Shown one piece after another: positions 26,652 through 37,014 of a DNA stretch of 64,000 bases. The number at the start of each line of letters is the position of its first letter. The first letter of the stretch is position 1. The position numbers and the translations under genes are program-made. The stretch is from contig CALGUG010000064.1 in assembly GCA_937902315.1 (NCBI GenBank), positions 235,626-299,625 on the forward strand, read 5' to 3'. This DNA comes from an uncultured Chloroflexales bacterium (GTDB lineage Bacteria; Chloroflexota; Chloroflexia; Chloroflexales; Chloroflexaceae). The notes beneath the pieces were generated by a model. It saw nothing but the letters and a program-made list of their open reading frames with translations. It did not search any database and had not been told where the DNA came from.

Positions 26652-28160
26652 CTAGGCGCGCGGCAGCTTGATCGTAAAGCTAGTTCCTTCACCCAAAGCG
26701 CTCTCGACTTCAATTGTGCCGCCCATGGCGCTCACCAAGGAGTGCACAAGGGTGAGGCCCAAGCCGCTGCCGCCCTGTTCGGGATCGCGGTAGTAGCGCT
26801 CCCAAATGTGGGGCAGATCTTCGGGGGCGATGCCGCTGCCCGTATCGCGGATCTCGATCTGGCCGTGGGCATCGCTGCGCAGCAAAATCAGGCCGCCCGG
26901 GCCAGTGTAGCGCAAGGCGTTATGCAGCAGGTTGAGGATAATCTGCTCGAAGCGGGTTTGGTCGATCAGCAGCAGCGGCGCGTCGGGCGCTAGCTCGCTC
27001 ACAATCTCGACTTTTTGTTGGCGCCAAGCCAGCGGCGCAAGACTCTCAACGATCCGCTTAAGAATCTGGTTGGCAGAACTTGCTTCTAGGCGCAGGCTCA
27101 ACTGCTCGGTTTCGCTTTGGGCCAGCGCAACAAGGTCATCGACCAGCCGTTGCAAATGCAACACATCGCGCTGCAACTGCTCAGGGTCGATCAGCGTGCC
27201 CTGACGCTGGGCCGCCTCGATCTGGGCGCGCAGCACTGCGATCGGCGTACGTAGCTCGTGCGACACATTGGCCATCAGCTCGCGGCGTGTGCTCAGCAAG
27301 CGCGAAACCGTCTCGCGCTCGTTTTGCAGGGCGTGAAACTGCTGCTCAAGCTGGCTGCCCATGCGGTTGAAGTCGGTTTGGAGCGTGCTGATCTCGTCGC
27401 GGCCTGTGACAGGGATTCGTGCGCTGTAATCGCCATCGCGCATGGCGTGGGCAGCCGCCAACAGGGCATCGAGACGCCGCCGAATACGTCGCGCAAACAG
27501 GTAGGAGACCAAGAAGGCAAAGGGCAGAAAACAGAGCAGCACCGCCAAAGCTAGCAGGATCACGATCCCGATCACGGGCAGCAGTTGTTGCAGACGATAG
27601 AGCATCTGGGCGATCAGGGCGTCGGGTGCGTTGACAGCTACAATCTGATTGCTGATGGTGAAGATGCTCAGCGGCACGATCAACAAGAGCTGAAGCAGCA
27701 TCACCACGATCACATGGCTGTTCACCAACGACCAGAGCAGCGTGCGCTGGCTGCGATCCTGCCACCAGCGGATCAAGCGCAACATGCCGCGAAAGAAGAG
27801 GTAGGGAAACAGAAACAACAAAAAGAAAAAGAAGCTCAGTAGATAGGGGTTGTAGCGCGGATTATGCTCAAGCAGCGTGTACCAAGTTGGGTAGATGAGC
27901 GTTGCGGTCAGTAACGAGAGGAACAGAATGCTGGCGCTTTCCAGCAGCAGTTGGCGCAGCCGCGAGCCGGACCAGATGCGCAAGCGCAAGCTGTAGTAGA
28001 GCGCACAGAGCGGGTTGACCAAAAACATAATGGTCGGCTCCCACCACTGCTCGATCTGCCCTTGGTAGATCAGGCCACTAAGCCCAAGCAAGCAGCCAAA
28101 CAAAAGCACAACCTCGCAAAAGGTGCGCAGCCACGAAGCGCTCAGCAAAAAACGACGCAT
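26652..28160 (-). CDS. Membrane sensor histidine kinase with HAMP domain
   Basis: About 502 aa. Roughly six membrane segments fill residues 1-270. HAMP follows (RRLDALLAAAHAMRDGDYSA), then HisKA with the phospho-acceptor His in NVSHELRTPIAVLRAQIE, and an HATPase with NLLHNALRYTGPGG, DTGSGIAPEDLPHIWERYY and SGLGLTLVHSL. The start at 28160 follows AGAGGAAGAGCT and lies 11 nt beyond the response-regulator stop. There is no large extracellular loop, so it may sense within the membrane or through the ABC permease. Confidence 0.92.
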   Translation of the reverse strand: MRRFLLSASWLRTFCEVVLLFGCLLGLSGLIYQGQIEQWWEPTIMFLVNPLCALYYSLRLRIWSGSRLRQLLLESASILFLSLLTATLIYPTWYTLLEHNPRYNPYLLSFFFFLLFLFPYLFFRGMLRLIRWWQDRSQRTLLWSLVNSHVIVVMLLQLLLIVPLSIFTISNQIVAVNAPDALIAQMLYRLQQLLPVIGIVILLALAVLLCFLPFAFLVSYLFARRIRRRLDALLAAAHAMRDGDYSARIPVTGRDEISTLQTDFNRMGSQLEQQFHALQNERETVSRLLSTRRELMANVSHELRTPIAVLRAQIEAAQRQGTLIDPEQLQRDVLHLQRLVDDLVALAQSETEQLSLRLEASSANQILKRIVESLAPLAWRQQKVEIVSELAPDAPLLLIDQTRFEQIILNLLHNALRYTGPGGLILLRSDAHGQIEIRDTGSGIAPEDLPHIWERYYRDPEQGGSGLGLTLVHSLVSAMGGTIEVESALGEGTSFTIKLPRA

Positions 28161-28170
28161 AGCTCTTCCT

Positions 28171-28869
28171 CTAGCGCCGCCAACGATAGCCGACGCCCCA
28201 CACCGTTTCGAGCTGCTCACCAAAGGGTTCGATCTTACGGCGCAAGCGCAGCACAGCGTTATCGACCGAGCGGTCGCCGCTAACATACTGCTCGTTCCAG
28301 AGCGTATCAAGCAGATAGGCGCGACTAAAGACGCGGCCCGGATTGCTGGCCAGCAGATAGAGCAGCGAGAACTCGCTGCGGCTCAGATCGATCACTTGGC
28401 CAGCGAGCGTTGCCTGATGGGCTTGCGGATCGATCTGCAATTCACCCAATTCGATCAGGCCCTGATTGCGGCTTTGGTCGGCTTGCAAGGTCTGCTCGAT
28501 CAGCGAACGGCGTCGCAAGAGGGCACGCACCCGCGCAACCAGCTCGCGCATGCTGAAGGGCTTGGTGAGGTAATCGTCGGCCCCCAGCTCAAGGCCAAGT
28601 ACACGATCTAGCTCGGTATCGCGGGCCGTCAGCATCAGCACGGGCAGGCCCGAGAAGCTCCGCAGTTGGCGTAGCACTTCGATCCCAGCGATATCGGGCA
28701 GCATCCAATCGAGAATCAGCAAATCGCAGGGCTGGCTTTTGAGCAACTGCAAAGCCACCTCGCCTTGCTCGCAATGCTGGACCTCAAAGCTGGCAGCGCG
28801 CAGCTCGGCGCTAATCAGCGATGCAAGCTCAAGCGTATCTTCAACAAGCACTATTTGTGGTTTCTGCAT
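28171..28869 (-). CDS. OmpR/PhoB-family response regulator
   Basis: About 232 aa. The receiver domain has the phospho-acceptor Asp in LLILDWMLPDIAGIEVL and the conserved Lys in LTKPFSMRELVARVRALL. The winged-helix output domain ends with VDNAVLRLRRKIEP and VWGVGYRWRR. The start at 28869 gives a normal N-terminus (MQKPQIVLVEDTLELASL). It is the first gene of the two-component pair and probably controls the downstream ABC genes. Confidence 0.95.
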   Translation of the reverse strand: MQKPQIVLVEDTLELASLISAELRAASFEVQHCEQGEVALQLLKSQPCDLLILDWMLPDIAGIEVLRQLRSFSGLPVLMLTARDTELDRVLGLELGADDYLTKPFSMRELVARVRALLRRRSLIEQTLQADQSRNQGLIELGELQIDPQAHQATLAGQVIDLSRSEFSLLYLLASNPGRVFSRAYLLDTLWNEQYVSGDRSVDNAVLRLRRKIEPFGEQLETVWGVGYRWRR

Positions 28870-28929
28870 AGTATGACATTCGTTTGAGGCGTGAAGCGCT
28901 GGGTTTTCAGACGGCCTTTCGGGGCGCAG

Positions 28930-29052
28930 AAATAACAGCCCGAATGTAGCGAGCAAGCCGTTGATAGCCGTAGGCGGACGCGCTAGAAGCCTTTTTTGAG
29001 GAAGAGACTAGGCCGCCAGAGTGTTAAAGCTCGTTAAGCGGATAAAATATCA
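28930..29052 (+). repeat. Dispersed repeat copy 9 (core 28963-28982)
   Basis: Exact core, TAGAAGCC, GGCCGCC and a terminus CGGATAAAATATCA (29039-29052). Confidence 0.7.
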
Positions 29053-29098
29053 GAGGAGCTGTATAGCTCCCAAAGACGACATGGCTATACGCTCCTCA
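29053..29098 (-). terminator. Hairpin after GNAT gene
   Basis: GAGGAGC-T-GTATAGC pairs with GCTATACGCTCCTC (one bulge) just beyond the GNAT stop on the minus strand. Confidence 0.6.
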
Positions 29099-29106
29099 AC
29101 CGTACC

Positions 29107-29607
29107 CTACAGCTCGATATCATCGAGGGAACGATACATCACATAGCTGTCGATCAAGCCGAGCTTGGCGTGGTTAAAGCCTTTGGGCACGGTCGCCAAA
29201 GTGACGAAGCCAAGCGAATGGTAGAGATGTACGGCGTGAACATTGCTGCTCACCACGCAGTTAAATTGAATCGCGATAAAGCCAGAACGCTTGGCTTCGC
29301 GCAACGAATGCTCGACCATAATCCGGCCCAGACCTTTGCCGCGCACCTTGGCATCGACGATATAGGAGCCGTTGGCAATATGCGAGCCGCGCCCGGGCAT
29401 ATTGGGCAGAATCTTGTAAGCGCCCACCACCTGATCGCCATCGAGTGCCAGATAGGTCTGAACCTTGGGACCAAACCACATCTCAAGGGTTTGCTCTTCG
29501 GTCCAACTCTCGTCGTTGACGTAGGTATCACCAGCGAGCATAATCTCGCGGAAGATCTTCCAAATAGCCGGAAAATCGGCCCGTGTCGCAGGACGAATGG
29601 TGATCAT
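29107..29607 (-). CDS. GNAT family N-acetyltransferase
   Basis: 166 aa beginning MITIRPATRADFPAIWKIFR. Acetyl-CoA motif A is VRGKGLGRIMVEHSLREAKR, and the C-terminal HLYHSLGFV is typical. It resembles YhhY/PhinothricinAcT-type proteins that acetylate small amines or peptide N-termini; the substrate is unknown. Confidence 0.92.
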   Translation of the reverse strand: MITIRPATRADFPAIWKIFREIMLAGDTYVNDESWTEEQTLEMWFGPKVQTYLALDGDQVVGAYKILPNMPGRGSHIANGSYIVDAKVRGKGLGRIMVEHSLREAKRSGFIAIQFNCVVSSNVHAVHLYHSLGFVTLATVPKGFNHAKLGLIDSYVMYRSLDDIEL

Positions 29608-29676
29608 TGAAGTACCCTAGATTGCAAAACATCGTTCAACAATCACCATTGTAGCGCACTTTCGGGCCATGCCGAG

Positions 29677-30072
29677 CTAAGCGAGATTGATCTGCCACGA
29701 TAGACCGAAGCGGTCGTTGACCCAAGCAAAGCGCGTGCTGAAGCCATGGTCGCCCGCTTCCATCAACATTTTGCCGTCTTCCGACAGACCGGCGTAGAGT
29801 CGCTCGAACTCGTCGCGATCCTCACATTCGACAAAGAGCGAGACAGAGGGGGTGAACGTGAACTCGTGTTTCACATAGCTGTCGAAGATCATCAGGTCCT
29901 GACCAGCGATCCGCAAAACGGCACGGTAGAGTTTTCCTTCCGGCCCAGGCTCGCCCGGCCCGTAGCGCACGACATCATCAAGCTTCGCCTCTGGGAATAG
30001 CGCCAGATATTGATTGACCGCCTGCTCCGCAGTGTCAACGTACATGATGAACGGCTTCACACTCTTCACCAT
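29677..30072 (-). CDS. PhnB-like VOC family protein
   Basis: 131 aa of the PhnB/3-demethylubiquinone-methyltransferase-like VOC group: MVKSVKPFIMYVDTAEQAVN, LMIFDSYVKHEFTFTPSVSL and the C-terminal DRFGLSWQINL. AAAGGAGGTCGAG directly precedes the ATG. The function of this subgroup is not established. Confidence 0.9.
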   Translation of the reverse strand: MVKSVKPFIMYVDTAEQAVNQYLALFPEAKLDDVVRYGPGEPGPEGKLYRAVLRIAGQDLMIFDSYVKHEFTFTPSVSLFVECEDRDEFERLYAGLSEDGKMLMEAGDHGFSTRFAWVNDRFGLSWQINLA

Positions 30073-30150
30073 CTCGACCTCCTTTGTCGATCAGTTGAAC
30101 ACTTGTTTCAATTATAGTTTACCATGCGGCAACAAGCGTCACAAATTTAG

Positions 30151-30175
30151 AGCTCCCACCTCTTCGATGGGAGCT
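30151..30175 (-). terminator. Hairpin after trehalose synthase gene
   Basis: AGCTCCCA/TGGGAGCT stem with a 9-nt loop, located 16 nt past the stop codon. On the minus strand it is followed by CTAAATTTG, a weak T-run. Confidence 0.55.
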
Positions 30176-30190
30176 TTGGAACAAAGTTGT

Positions 30191-32233
30191 TTAGGCCAAC
30201 AAAAGTGAGCGGCCTTGGTAGCCTTCGAGCGCCAGCTGGCAAACACCATCAGGGTCAATCGCTAGCTCTTCGCCGCTTAGCATATCGGTGACGCGCTGAG
30301 TGCCAACCGGCAGGCGGATCGGCTCGATCAGATCGGCGGCCCCAAAATTGAGCGCCGTGATCTGCAAGCCGCGCTGTTCGGGCAATTCGTGAAGCAGCAC
30401 AAGTACGCTCGGATTGTGCGGCTCGGGCACATCGATCTGGCGTGCGGCGTAGAGCGCGTAGCTTTGGCGCACCTTAAGCAGGCGCTTGAGTTGGCTGGCG
30501 AAGGAATCGGGGTTCTTGAGCTGCTCGGTCACCGGTCCGTAGAGGCTGGGCGCTTTGGGCAGGCCCGCCGCCGAATGGGTCGCAGCCGGATTCAGACCAG
30601 CTAAATCGTAAGCGCCGCGCTCGATCCAACGGGTGTCGCCGTCGTCGAGCAGATTGCCGAGCTGTTCGGGCGGCAGCGGCAGAGCGCCGACAAGATCCCA
30701 ACCCGAGAGCGCAAAAACGCCCGGCTGGAAGGCGTTGTACATCACCAGCAGCAGGTGAACACGCTGAATCAGAGCCTTCTGGGCATCGTCGAGCGCGCTG
30801 AGATCGCTGATTCCCAGCGTGGCCGTGATCACGCTGGCGCTGGTGCAGGCCACGCCATTGGTGACGAAGCGGAGGTTGTAGGGCGCGTGCGAGCCAGCCA
30901 AGCGCTCGTACATCACAGCGCGCAGATGCTCGCGCAGGTCGCGGCCGCTCCACTCTTTGCCAGCGAAGTGGAAATGATCCTCGGCGTGCAGTGTCCAGAA
31001 GTGCACCAACTCAAGCGTCAGTTCGTCGTGGTTCTGCAAGGCGTGGATCAAAGCGGCCGGGTCGATCTGGTAGTCGCGCATAATCTTGAGCATCAGGCGC
31101 AAAAACTCGCTATCGCCCGTCAGCAGGGCATGGTGATAGGCCGGGCGCGTGATGAAGTCGTAGGAGAGATCGGCGCCGCCCTGCGACATGGCTGCAATAT
31201 CGTCGACGGTCAGATTCAGTTCTTGGAAGCTGAAACCGCCCGCCTTGCGGATCATGCCCGCGATCAGTTGGTTGCCCACCACCGAGAGCGGGTGACCTTC
31301 TGACCAAGCCGGGCCCTCTTCGCGCCGTTCCACGCCCAAAAAGCCGTTGGCATCGAGCCGCAGCATGCTGGCGCCCAGCACATCGAGCGAGTGCAGCGCA
31401 TCGCCGATAATCATCTGTTGAGCGGCAAACGAAGGATCGAGCCAGTTGAGCGAGGGCTGGCCCGCTTTGAAGTAGTGCAGATAAACCCAGCGGCGCGTCA
31501 CTCCATCGACGCCCTTGATCGGCCTTGTGGCGCTCCAATCGGTCTCTTTGATGCCCGGCTCGTAGAAGATCACGCGCTGCAGCTGGCCGACGATATAGCC
31601 TTTGGCCTTGAGCTGATCGATCGTCTCGGGCTTGAGGTTCACCACTTCGCTGCCTTCGGGCACCTCGGGCAGCAGATCCCAGTCGGCCTCGTCGATCGCA
31701 ACCATATGGTACAGCCCGGGGTAATCGCCATAAGCCAGCTCTGCAAGACGAAAATCAGCGCCCTTGCCCGTATGAGCCGGAATCAGATCGTCGATCACAA
31801 CCGCGTGATGAGCGCGCACCGTCTTGCTCATCTCCACAAACTGTTCGGTCGTTCCAAAAGCTTCGTCGATCTCGAAGCTGACGCGGTCGAAATTGCCATC
31901 GATGGTCGGCGTATAGTCGCGCCCGTTCAAACCGCCCGCCCGCTTCATAGGGCCGGTATGCACGGCTTGAACCCCGATCTCCTCAAGGGCCGCCCACAGC
32001 GTGTCGTCGCCGAGCGCTTGTAGCACACTCTCGCCCGGGCGCGTGATCAGCGCCGCCGGATAGGCCGTGAACCAGACCGAAGCGAGCGCCGATGCGGAAC
32101 GCGGCTGCGCCTGAGCGTAGGGCTTCTGCCATAAACGCCCCTTGCCTGCATAGTTTTTGGCCAAGTTGCGGGCCTGCTGCAACATCGATTCCCCAACGAG
32201 CCAGGCTATATACTCGTCTTGCAGATCACTCAT
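30191..32233 (-). CDS. treS: GH13 trehalose synthase-like (maltose glucosylmutase family)
   Basis: 680 aa. The predicted nucleophile Asp294 lies in GASMLRLDANGFLGVE, the acid/base Glu338 in FSFQELNLT and the third carboxylate Asp403 in LQNHDELTLE. The long N-part and a C-terminal beta-sandwich (ADLIEPIRLPVGTQRV) fit the family that interconverts maltose and trehalose. No fused maltokinase and no adjacent glgE or treZ are seen. GH13 membership is sure; trehalose synthase as against another alpha-glucan enzyme is probable. Confidence 0.82.
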   Translation of the reverse strand: MSDLQDEYIAWLVGESMLQQARNLAKNYAGKGRLWQKPYAQAQPRSASALASVWFTAYPAALITRPGESVLQALGDDTLWAALEEIGVQAVHTGPMKRAGGLNGRDYTPTIDGNFDRVSFEIDEAFGTTEQFVEMSKTVRAHHAVVIDDLIPAHTGKGADFRLAELAYGDYPGLYHMVAIDEADWDLLPEVPEGSEVVNLKPETIDQLKAKGYIVGQLQRVIFYEPGIKETDWSATRPIKGVDGVTRRWVYLHYFKAGQPSLNWLDPSFAAQQMIIGDALHSLDVLGASMLRLDANGFLGVERREEGPAWSEGHPLSVVGNQLIAGMIRKAGGFSFQELNLTVDDIAAMSQGGADLSYDFITRPAYHHALLTGDSEFLRLMLKIMRDYQIDPAALIHALQNHDELTLELVHFWTLHAEDHFHFAGKEWSGRDLREHLRAVMYERLAGSHAPYNLRFVTNGVACTSASVITATLGISDLSALDDAQKALIQRVHLLLVMYNAFQPGVFALSGWDLVGALPLPPEQLGNLLDDGDTRWIERGAYDLAGLNPAATHSAAGLPKAPSLYGPVTEQLKNPDSFASQLKRLLKVRQSYALYAARQIDVPEPHNPSVLVLLHELPEQRGLQITALNFGAADLIEPIRLPVGTQRVTDMLSGEELAIDPDGVCQLALEGYQGRSLLLA

Positions 32234-32354
32234 CGTAACCCCTCTCCATTGAGCACTATGTCTAGGAAGCAGATTTGAAAATCATATCTATTGTACACGC
32301 AAGCCGCGCTCTCGGCAGCCTGGCTAGCACATGCGCTTTATCGGTTCAATTTTC

Positions 32355-32440
32355 TGGCGGAGAAGGCTTTTTCCTCCCATTCGGCTTCTAGCGCGTCCGC
32401 CTTCGGCTATCAACATCCTTTCCAAACATTCGGCTTCTCG
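32355..32440 (-). repeat. Dispersed repeat copy 10 (core 32392-32411)
   Basis: TGGCGGAGAAGG, CTAG, the reverse core and CAACATCC, between the divergent trehalose synthase and siderophore-binding genes. Confidence 0.65.
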
Positions 32441-32544
32441 TCCTGCAACCCGACGCCGTCCGAAAACACAAGCATCGCAGCAAGCCAACAGCCCGAATCT
32501 GCGCTGCGCGATAATACATTTAGCATAATAAAAACAGTAAAAAC

Positions 32545-32573
32545 TTGACAAAATGTCAATATTCGACTATGTT
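32545..32573 (+). promoter_or_regulatory. Sigma-70 promoter with overlapping dyad operator
   Basis: Consensus TTGACA (32545-32550), exactly 17 nt, TATGTT (32568-32573). The -35 is one arm of a perfect dyad TTGACA-AAA-TGTCAA (32545-32559). The dyad would let a repressor block the promoter; an iron-responsive regulator is a reasonable guess given the downstream gene, though it is not a classical Fur box. Confidence 0.75.
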
Positions 32574-32691
32574 AAACGCTGATCTTTGTTCTGCAAATCT
32601 TTATTTTTAGGCTCTACTATCCGTAGAAGCCGTCCATGTTGCGCTTGTTTTAGGTCTTTCAGATTGCTCAAAGAAGGTAGGAATTCCAAAG

Positions 32692-34677
32692 ATGAAGCAG
32701 TTCTTATCGCTCTGTACGCTTCTAGCTCTGCTCGCGCTGACGGCCTGCGGCGGAGCGGCCAACACGGCTCAGCCAAGCAGTGCGCCGGCGGCAGTCGAAG
32801 CGACCAGCGCCCCAGCGACGCCAACAGCGAGCGCTGCGCCTGACGCCGAATCGGCCTTCCCGGTAACGATTACGCACAAATACGGCGAGATCACCATCGC
32901 GCAAGAGCCGCAGCGCGTGGTCTCGCTCGGCTACAGCGAACAAGATCCCCTGCTCGCCCTAGGCGTCGTACCGGTCGCCATCCGCGATTGGTTCGGCGAT
33001 CAGCCCTATGGCGTGTGGCCCTGGGCCCAAGACAAGCTCGGCAGCGCTACGCCCGAGCTCTTGAAGATGCCCTTTGGCGAGATCAATATCGAAAAGATCG
33101 CCTCGCTCAAGCCCGATCTGATCGTCGCTACCCACTCGGGCATCACCGAAGATGAATACAAGCTGCTCCAAGAGATCGCGCCGACCTTGGCCCAGAGCGG
33201 CGACTACCCCGATTTCGGCATGCCTTGGCAAGAGCAGACCCGCCTGATCGGTAAGGCGCTCGGGCGTAGCGCCCAAGCCGAAGAAGTGATCGCCGCCACC
33301 GAAAAGGCCATCAACGATGCGCGCGCTGCCCACCCCGAATTCGCCGAGGCCAGCGTCGCTTGGATCTCTCCCGCCGAGCCGGGCAGCTTCTGGGCGGTCG
33401 GCCCGAGCACCCCGCCGATGCGCTTCCTGAGCGCTCTCGGCCTGCAGTATGGCAAAGAGCTCGCCGAGGCAGTGGGCGACCTCGATTCCTTGGCGATCAG
33501 CAGCGAACAGCTCGACCTGATCGATGGCGGCATCTTGGTGCTTGCAGGCTCGAGCCAAGCCGAGATCGCAACAATCCTCGAGAATCCGCTGCTCCAGCAA
33601 CTCGATGTGGTTAAGGGCGGCCGCGTGATCACCTTCGCGCTCGACGAGCCGATCTACGGCGCGCTGAGCTTCAGCACCGTGCTCAGCCTGCCCTACGCCG
33701 TCGAACAGCTCGTACCGACCATCGCCGCGAAGCTGGGCGGCCAAGCCAGCCAGGCCAACTATCCGATCAGCATCGAGCATCAGTTCGGCACAACCATCAT
33801 TCCGGCCCCGCCCGAGCGTGTGATCGCGCTCGGCTACACCGATGGCGACGCCATGCTGGCCCTCGACAGCGTGCCGATCGCGGTGCGCTACTGGTTCGGC
33901 GAGCAGCCCAACGGCATCTGGCCTTGGGCAGAGCCCAAACTCGGCGGTGCCAAACCCGAACTGCTCAATATGGCTTTCGGCGAACTCAATCTCGAAAAGA
34001 TCGCCTCCCTCCAGCCCGATCTGATCTTGGCTGTGTCGGCCGGCATCAGCGAAGACGAATACAATCTGCTCAGTCAGATCGCGCCGACCCTAGCTCAGAG
34101 CGGCGATTACGTCAGCATGGGCATGCCTTGGGATGAGCAGACCAAGCTGATCGGCAAAGCGCTCGGCAAAGAGCAGCTCGCCGAGCGTGTCGTCGCCGAG
34201 GTCAGCCAGCGCTACGAGCAGGCCCGCGCCCAGTACCCCCAGTTCGCTGGCAAATCGGCCGTTGTCGCCATGCCCAGCTTCTCGGGAAGCGACTTTCTCT
34301 TCTCGGGGCCGCAGCACGAGCGCCAACGCTTCCTGACAGCGCTCGGCTTCCAACTGCCCCAAGAGCTGGCAGAGATCGCTGGCGATTCGTTCTATGGCTC
34401 GATCAGCCCCGAGCGCCTCGATCTCTTCGATGTTGATGTGTTGATCTGGACGCTCTCTGAAAGTGAGCGGGCCACACTCGAACAGAACGCGATCTATCAG
34501 CAGCTCAAGGTCGTCAAGGAAGGCCGCGCTCTCTACCTCGATTCTTCCGGCCAGAGCGATATGGCTGGCCCAGCGCTGATCTACGCCACCGCTCTCAGCA
34601 TTCCCTACGCAATCGACCTAGTTACGCCGCAGCTCGCGGCAGCGCTCGATGGAGACCCACAAACCGTCGCGCCCTAA
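32692..34677 (+). CDS. Siderophore/iron-binding lipoprotein with two fused binding domains
   Basis: 661 aa, about twice the normal length. The lipoprotein signal ends LALTAC (Cys19). After a Ser/Ala/Thr linker come two complete FecB/FhuD-type periplasmic-binding domains, about residues 58-350 and 360-655. They align with a period of 301 residues: PQRVVSLGYSEQDPLLALGV against PERVIALGYTDGDAMLALDS, and IAPTLAQSGDY in both. No permease or ATPase is adjacent. It likely binds ferric siderophore or haem at the outer face. GAAGGT lies before the ATG, and a terminator follows. Confidence 0.9.
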   Translation: MKQFLSLCTLLALLALTACGGAANTAQPSSAPAAVEATSAPATPTASAAPDAESAFPVTITHKYGEITIAQEPQRVVSLGYSEQDPLLALGVVPVAIRDWFGDQPYGVWPWAQDKLGSATPELLKMPFGEINIEKIASLKPDLIVATHSGITEDEYKLLQEIAPTLAQSGDYPDFGMPWQEQTRLIGKALGRSAQAEEVIAATEKAINDARAAHPEFAEASVAWISPAEPGSFWAVGPSTPPMRFLSALGLQYGKELAEAVGDLDSLAISSEQLDLIDGGILVLAGSSQAEIATILENPLLQQLDVVKGGRVITFALDEPIYGALSFSTVLSLPYAVEQLVPTIAAKLGGQASQANYPISIEHQFGTTIIPAPPERVIALGYTDGDAMLALDSVPIAVRYWFGEQPNGIWPWAEPKLGGAKPELLNMAFGELNLEKIASLQPDLILAVSAGISEDEYNLLSQIAPTLAQSGDYVSMGMPWDEQTKLIGKALGKEQLAERVVAEVSQRYEQARAQYPQFAGKSAVVAMPSFSGSDFLFSGPQHERQRFLTALGFQLPQELAEIAGDSFYGSISPERLDLFDVDVLIWTLSESERATLEQNAIYQQLKVVKEGRALYLDSSGQSDMAGPALIYATALSIPYAIDLVTPQLAAALDGDPQTVAP

Positions 34678-34708
34678 ATAAGCCTGCAAGAGGCAGCACA
34701 GACAGCGC

Positions 34709-34747
34709 AAGACCGTTCCCTTCGACAAGCTCGGGGAACGGTCTTTT
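34709..34747 (+). terminator. Rho-independent terminator after siderophore-binding gene
   Basis: Perfect 12-bp stem AAGACCGTTCCC/GGGAACGGTCTT followed by TTTTG. Confidence 0.88.
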
Positions 34748-34753
34748 GTGTGG

Positions 34754-34998
34754 TGATAGCAAATCCGCTAAAAGACTTGTACTCTTTCAGTGCAGGAAAA
34801 CGAAAACCGGGGAAAGAGTTGTGAAAAGTAGTCATGTTCCGCTCTGCCGAAGGCCCAGTAACACGAAATCCGCACACCTGGTTTTTCAGGGGGCGCTTGG
34901 GTGCAGGCAGACAAGAAGCCGCATGTTTGGAAAGGATGTTGGTAGCCGTAGGCGGACGCGCTAGAAGCCGAATGGAGGGTTGAGACCTCTCCGCCCAC
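34754..34998 (+). repeat. Dispersed repeat copy 11 (core 34941-34960)
   Basis: Left terminus TGATAGCAAATCCG (34754-34767), GGAAAGAGTTGTG, the second motif CCGCTCTGCCGAAGGCC (about 34831-34847), then the core with GGTAGC, CTAGAAGCCGAATGGAGG and GAGACCTCTCCGCC. It is the clearest example of the module order. Confidence 0.75.
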
Positions 34999-35167
34999 AA
35001 ATGAGAAGAGGCCTGACTGCTGCCCTTCACTCGCTCAGGGAGCAGACTTTCGTGTGCGAATAAGGCTGGCCAAAGCGACGTTAGGCAAGAGTGAGCACAA
35101 CAGCCTAGCGTGCTATAATAGGTTTAAGACTACTCCTTCATTTTCTTACGCGAAAGGTTCAGATAGA

Positions 35168-36730
<1,563 letters not shown>

Positions 36731-36802
36731 TGTTCTAAAACCAAATCAAAAACGTACATTCTCTCTGCCTCGCAAGGTGGAGCAACGAAAAGTGAGAAAA
36801 GG

Positions 36803-36844
36803 GTTGTGTGAGATTTTGCGCTGCAGCGCAAAATCTCACACAAC
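36803..36844. repeat. Perfect 42-bp palindrome
   Basis: The whole 42-bp stretch equals its reverse complement; ends are GTTGTGTGA and TCACACAAC, centre CTGCAG. Hairpins with the same ends but different inner stems lie at 10794-10832 and 47822-47863. Confidence 0.85.
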
Positions 36845-36877
36845 AAAAGAGGCAAGTTCCACTTTGGTACACAGCCA

Positions 36878-36915
36878 AAAAACGGGTTCCGGCCAATGCG
36901 CTGGAACCCGTTTTT
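36878..36915. terminator. Rho-independent terminator
   Basis: Perfect 13-bp stem AAAAACGGGTTCC/GGAACCCGTTTTT with a 12-nt loop, about 150 nt after pruA; it probably ends that transcript. Confidence 0.88.
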
Positions 36916-37014
36916 GCATGATGGAACCTTTTTGCAACCCTTGTCGTCTGGAGAGTGGTAACAACAAACGAGGTCGATAACTGATCGACCTTAGGACATT
37001 AGAGGAGCTTTATC

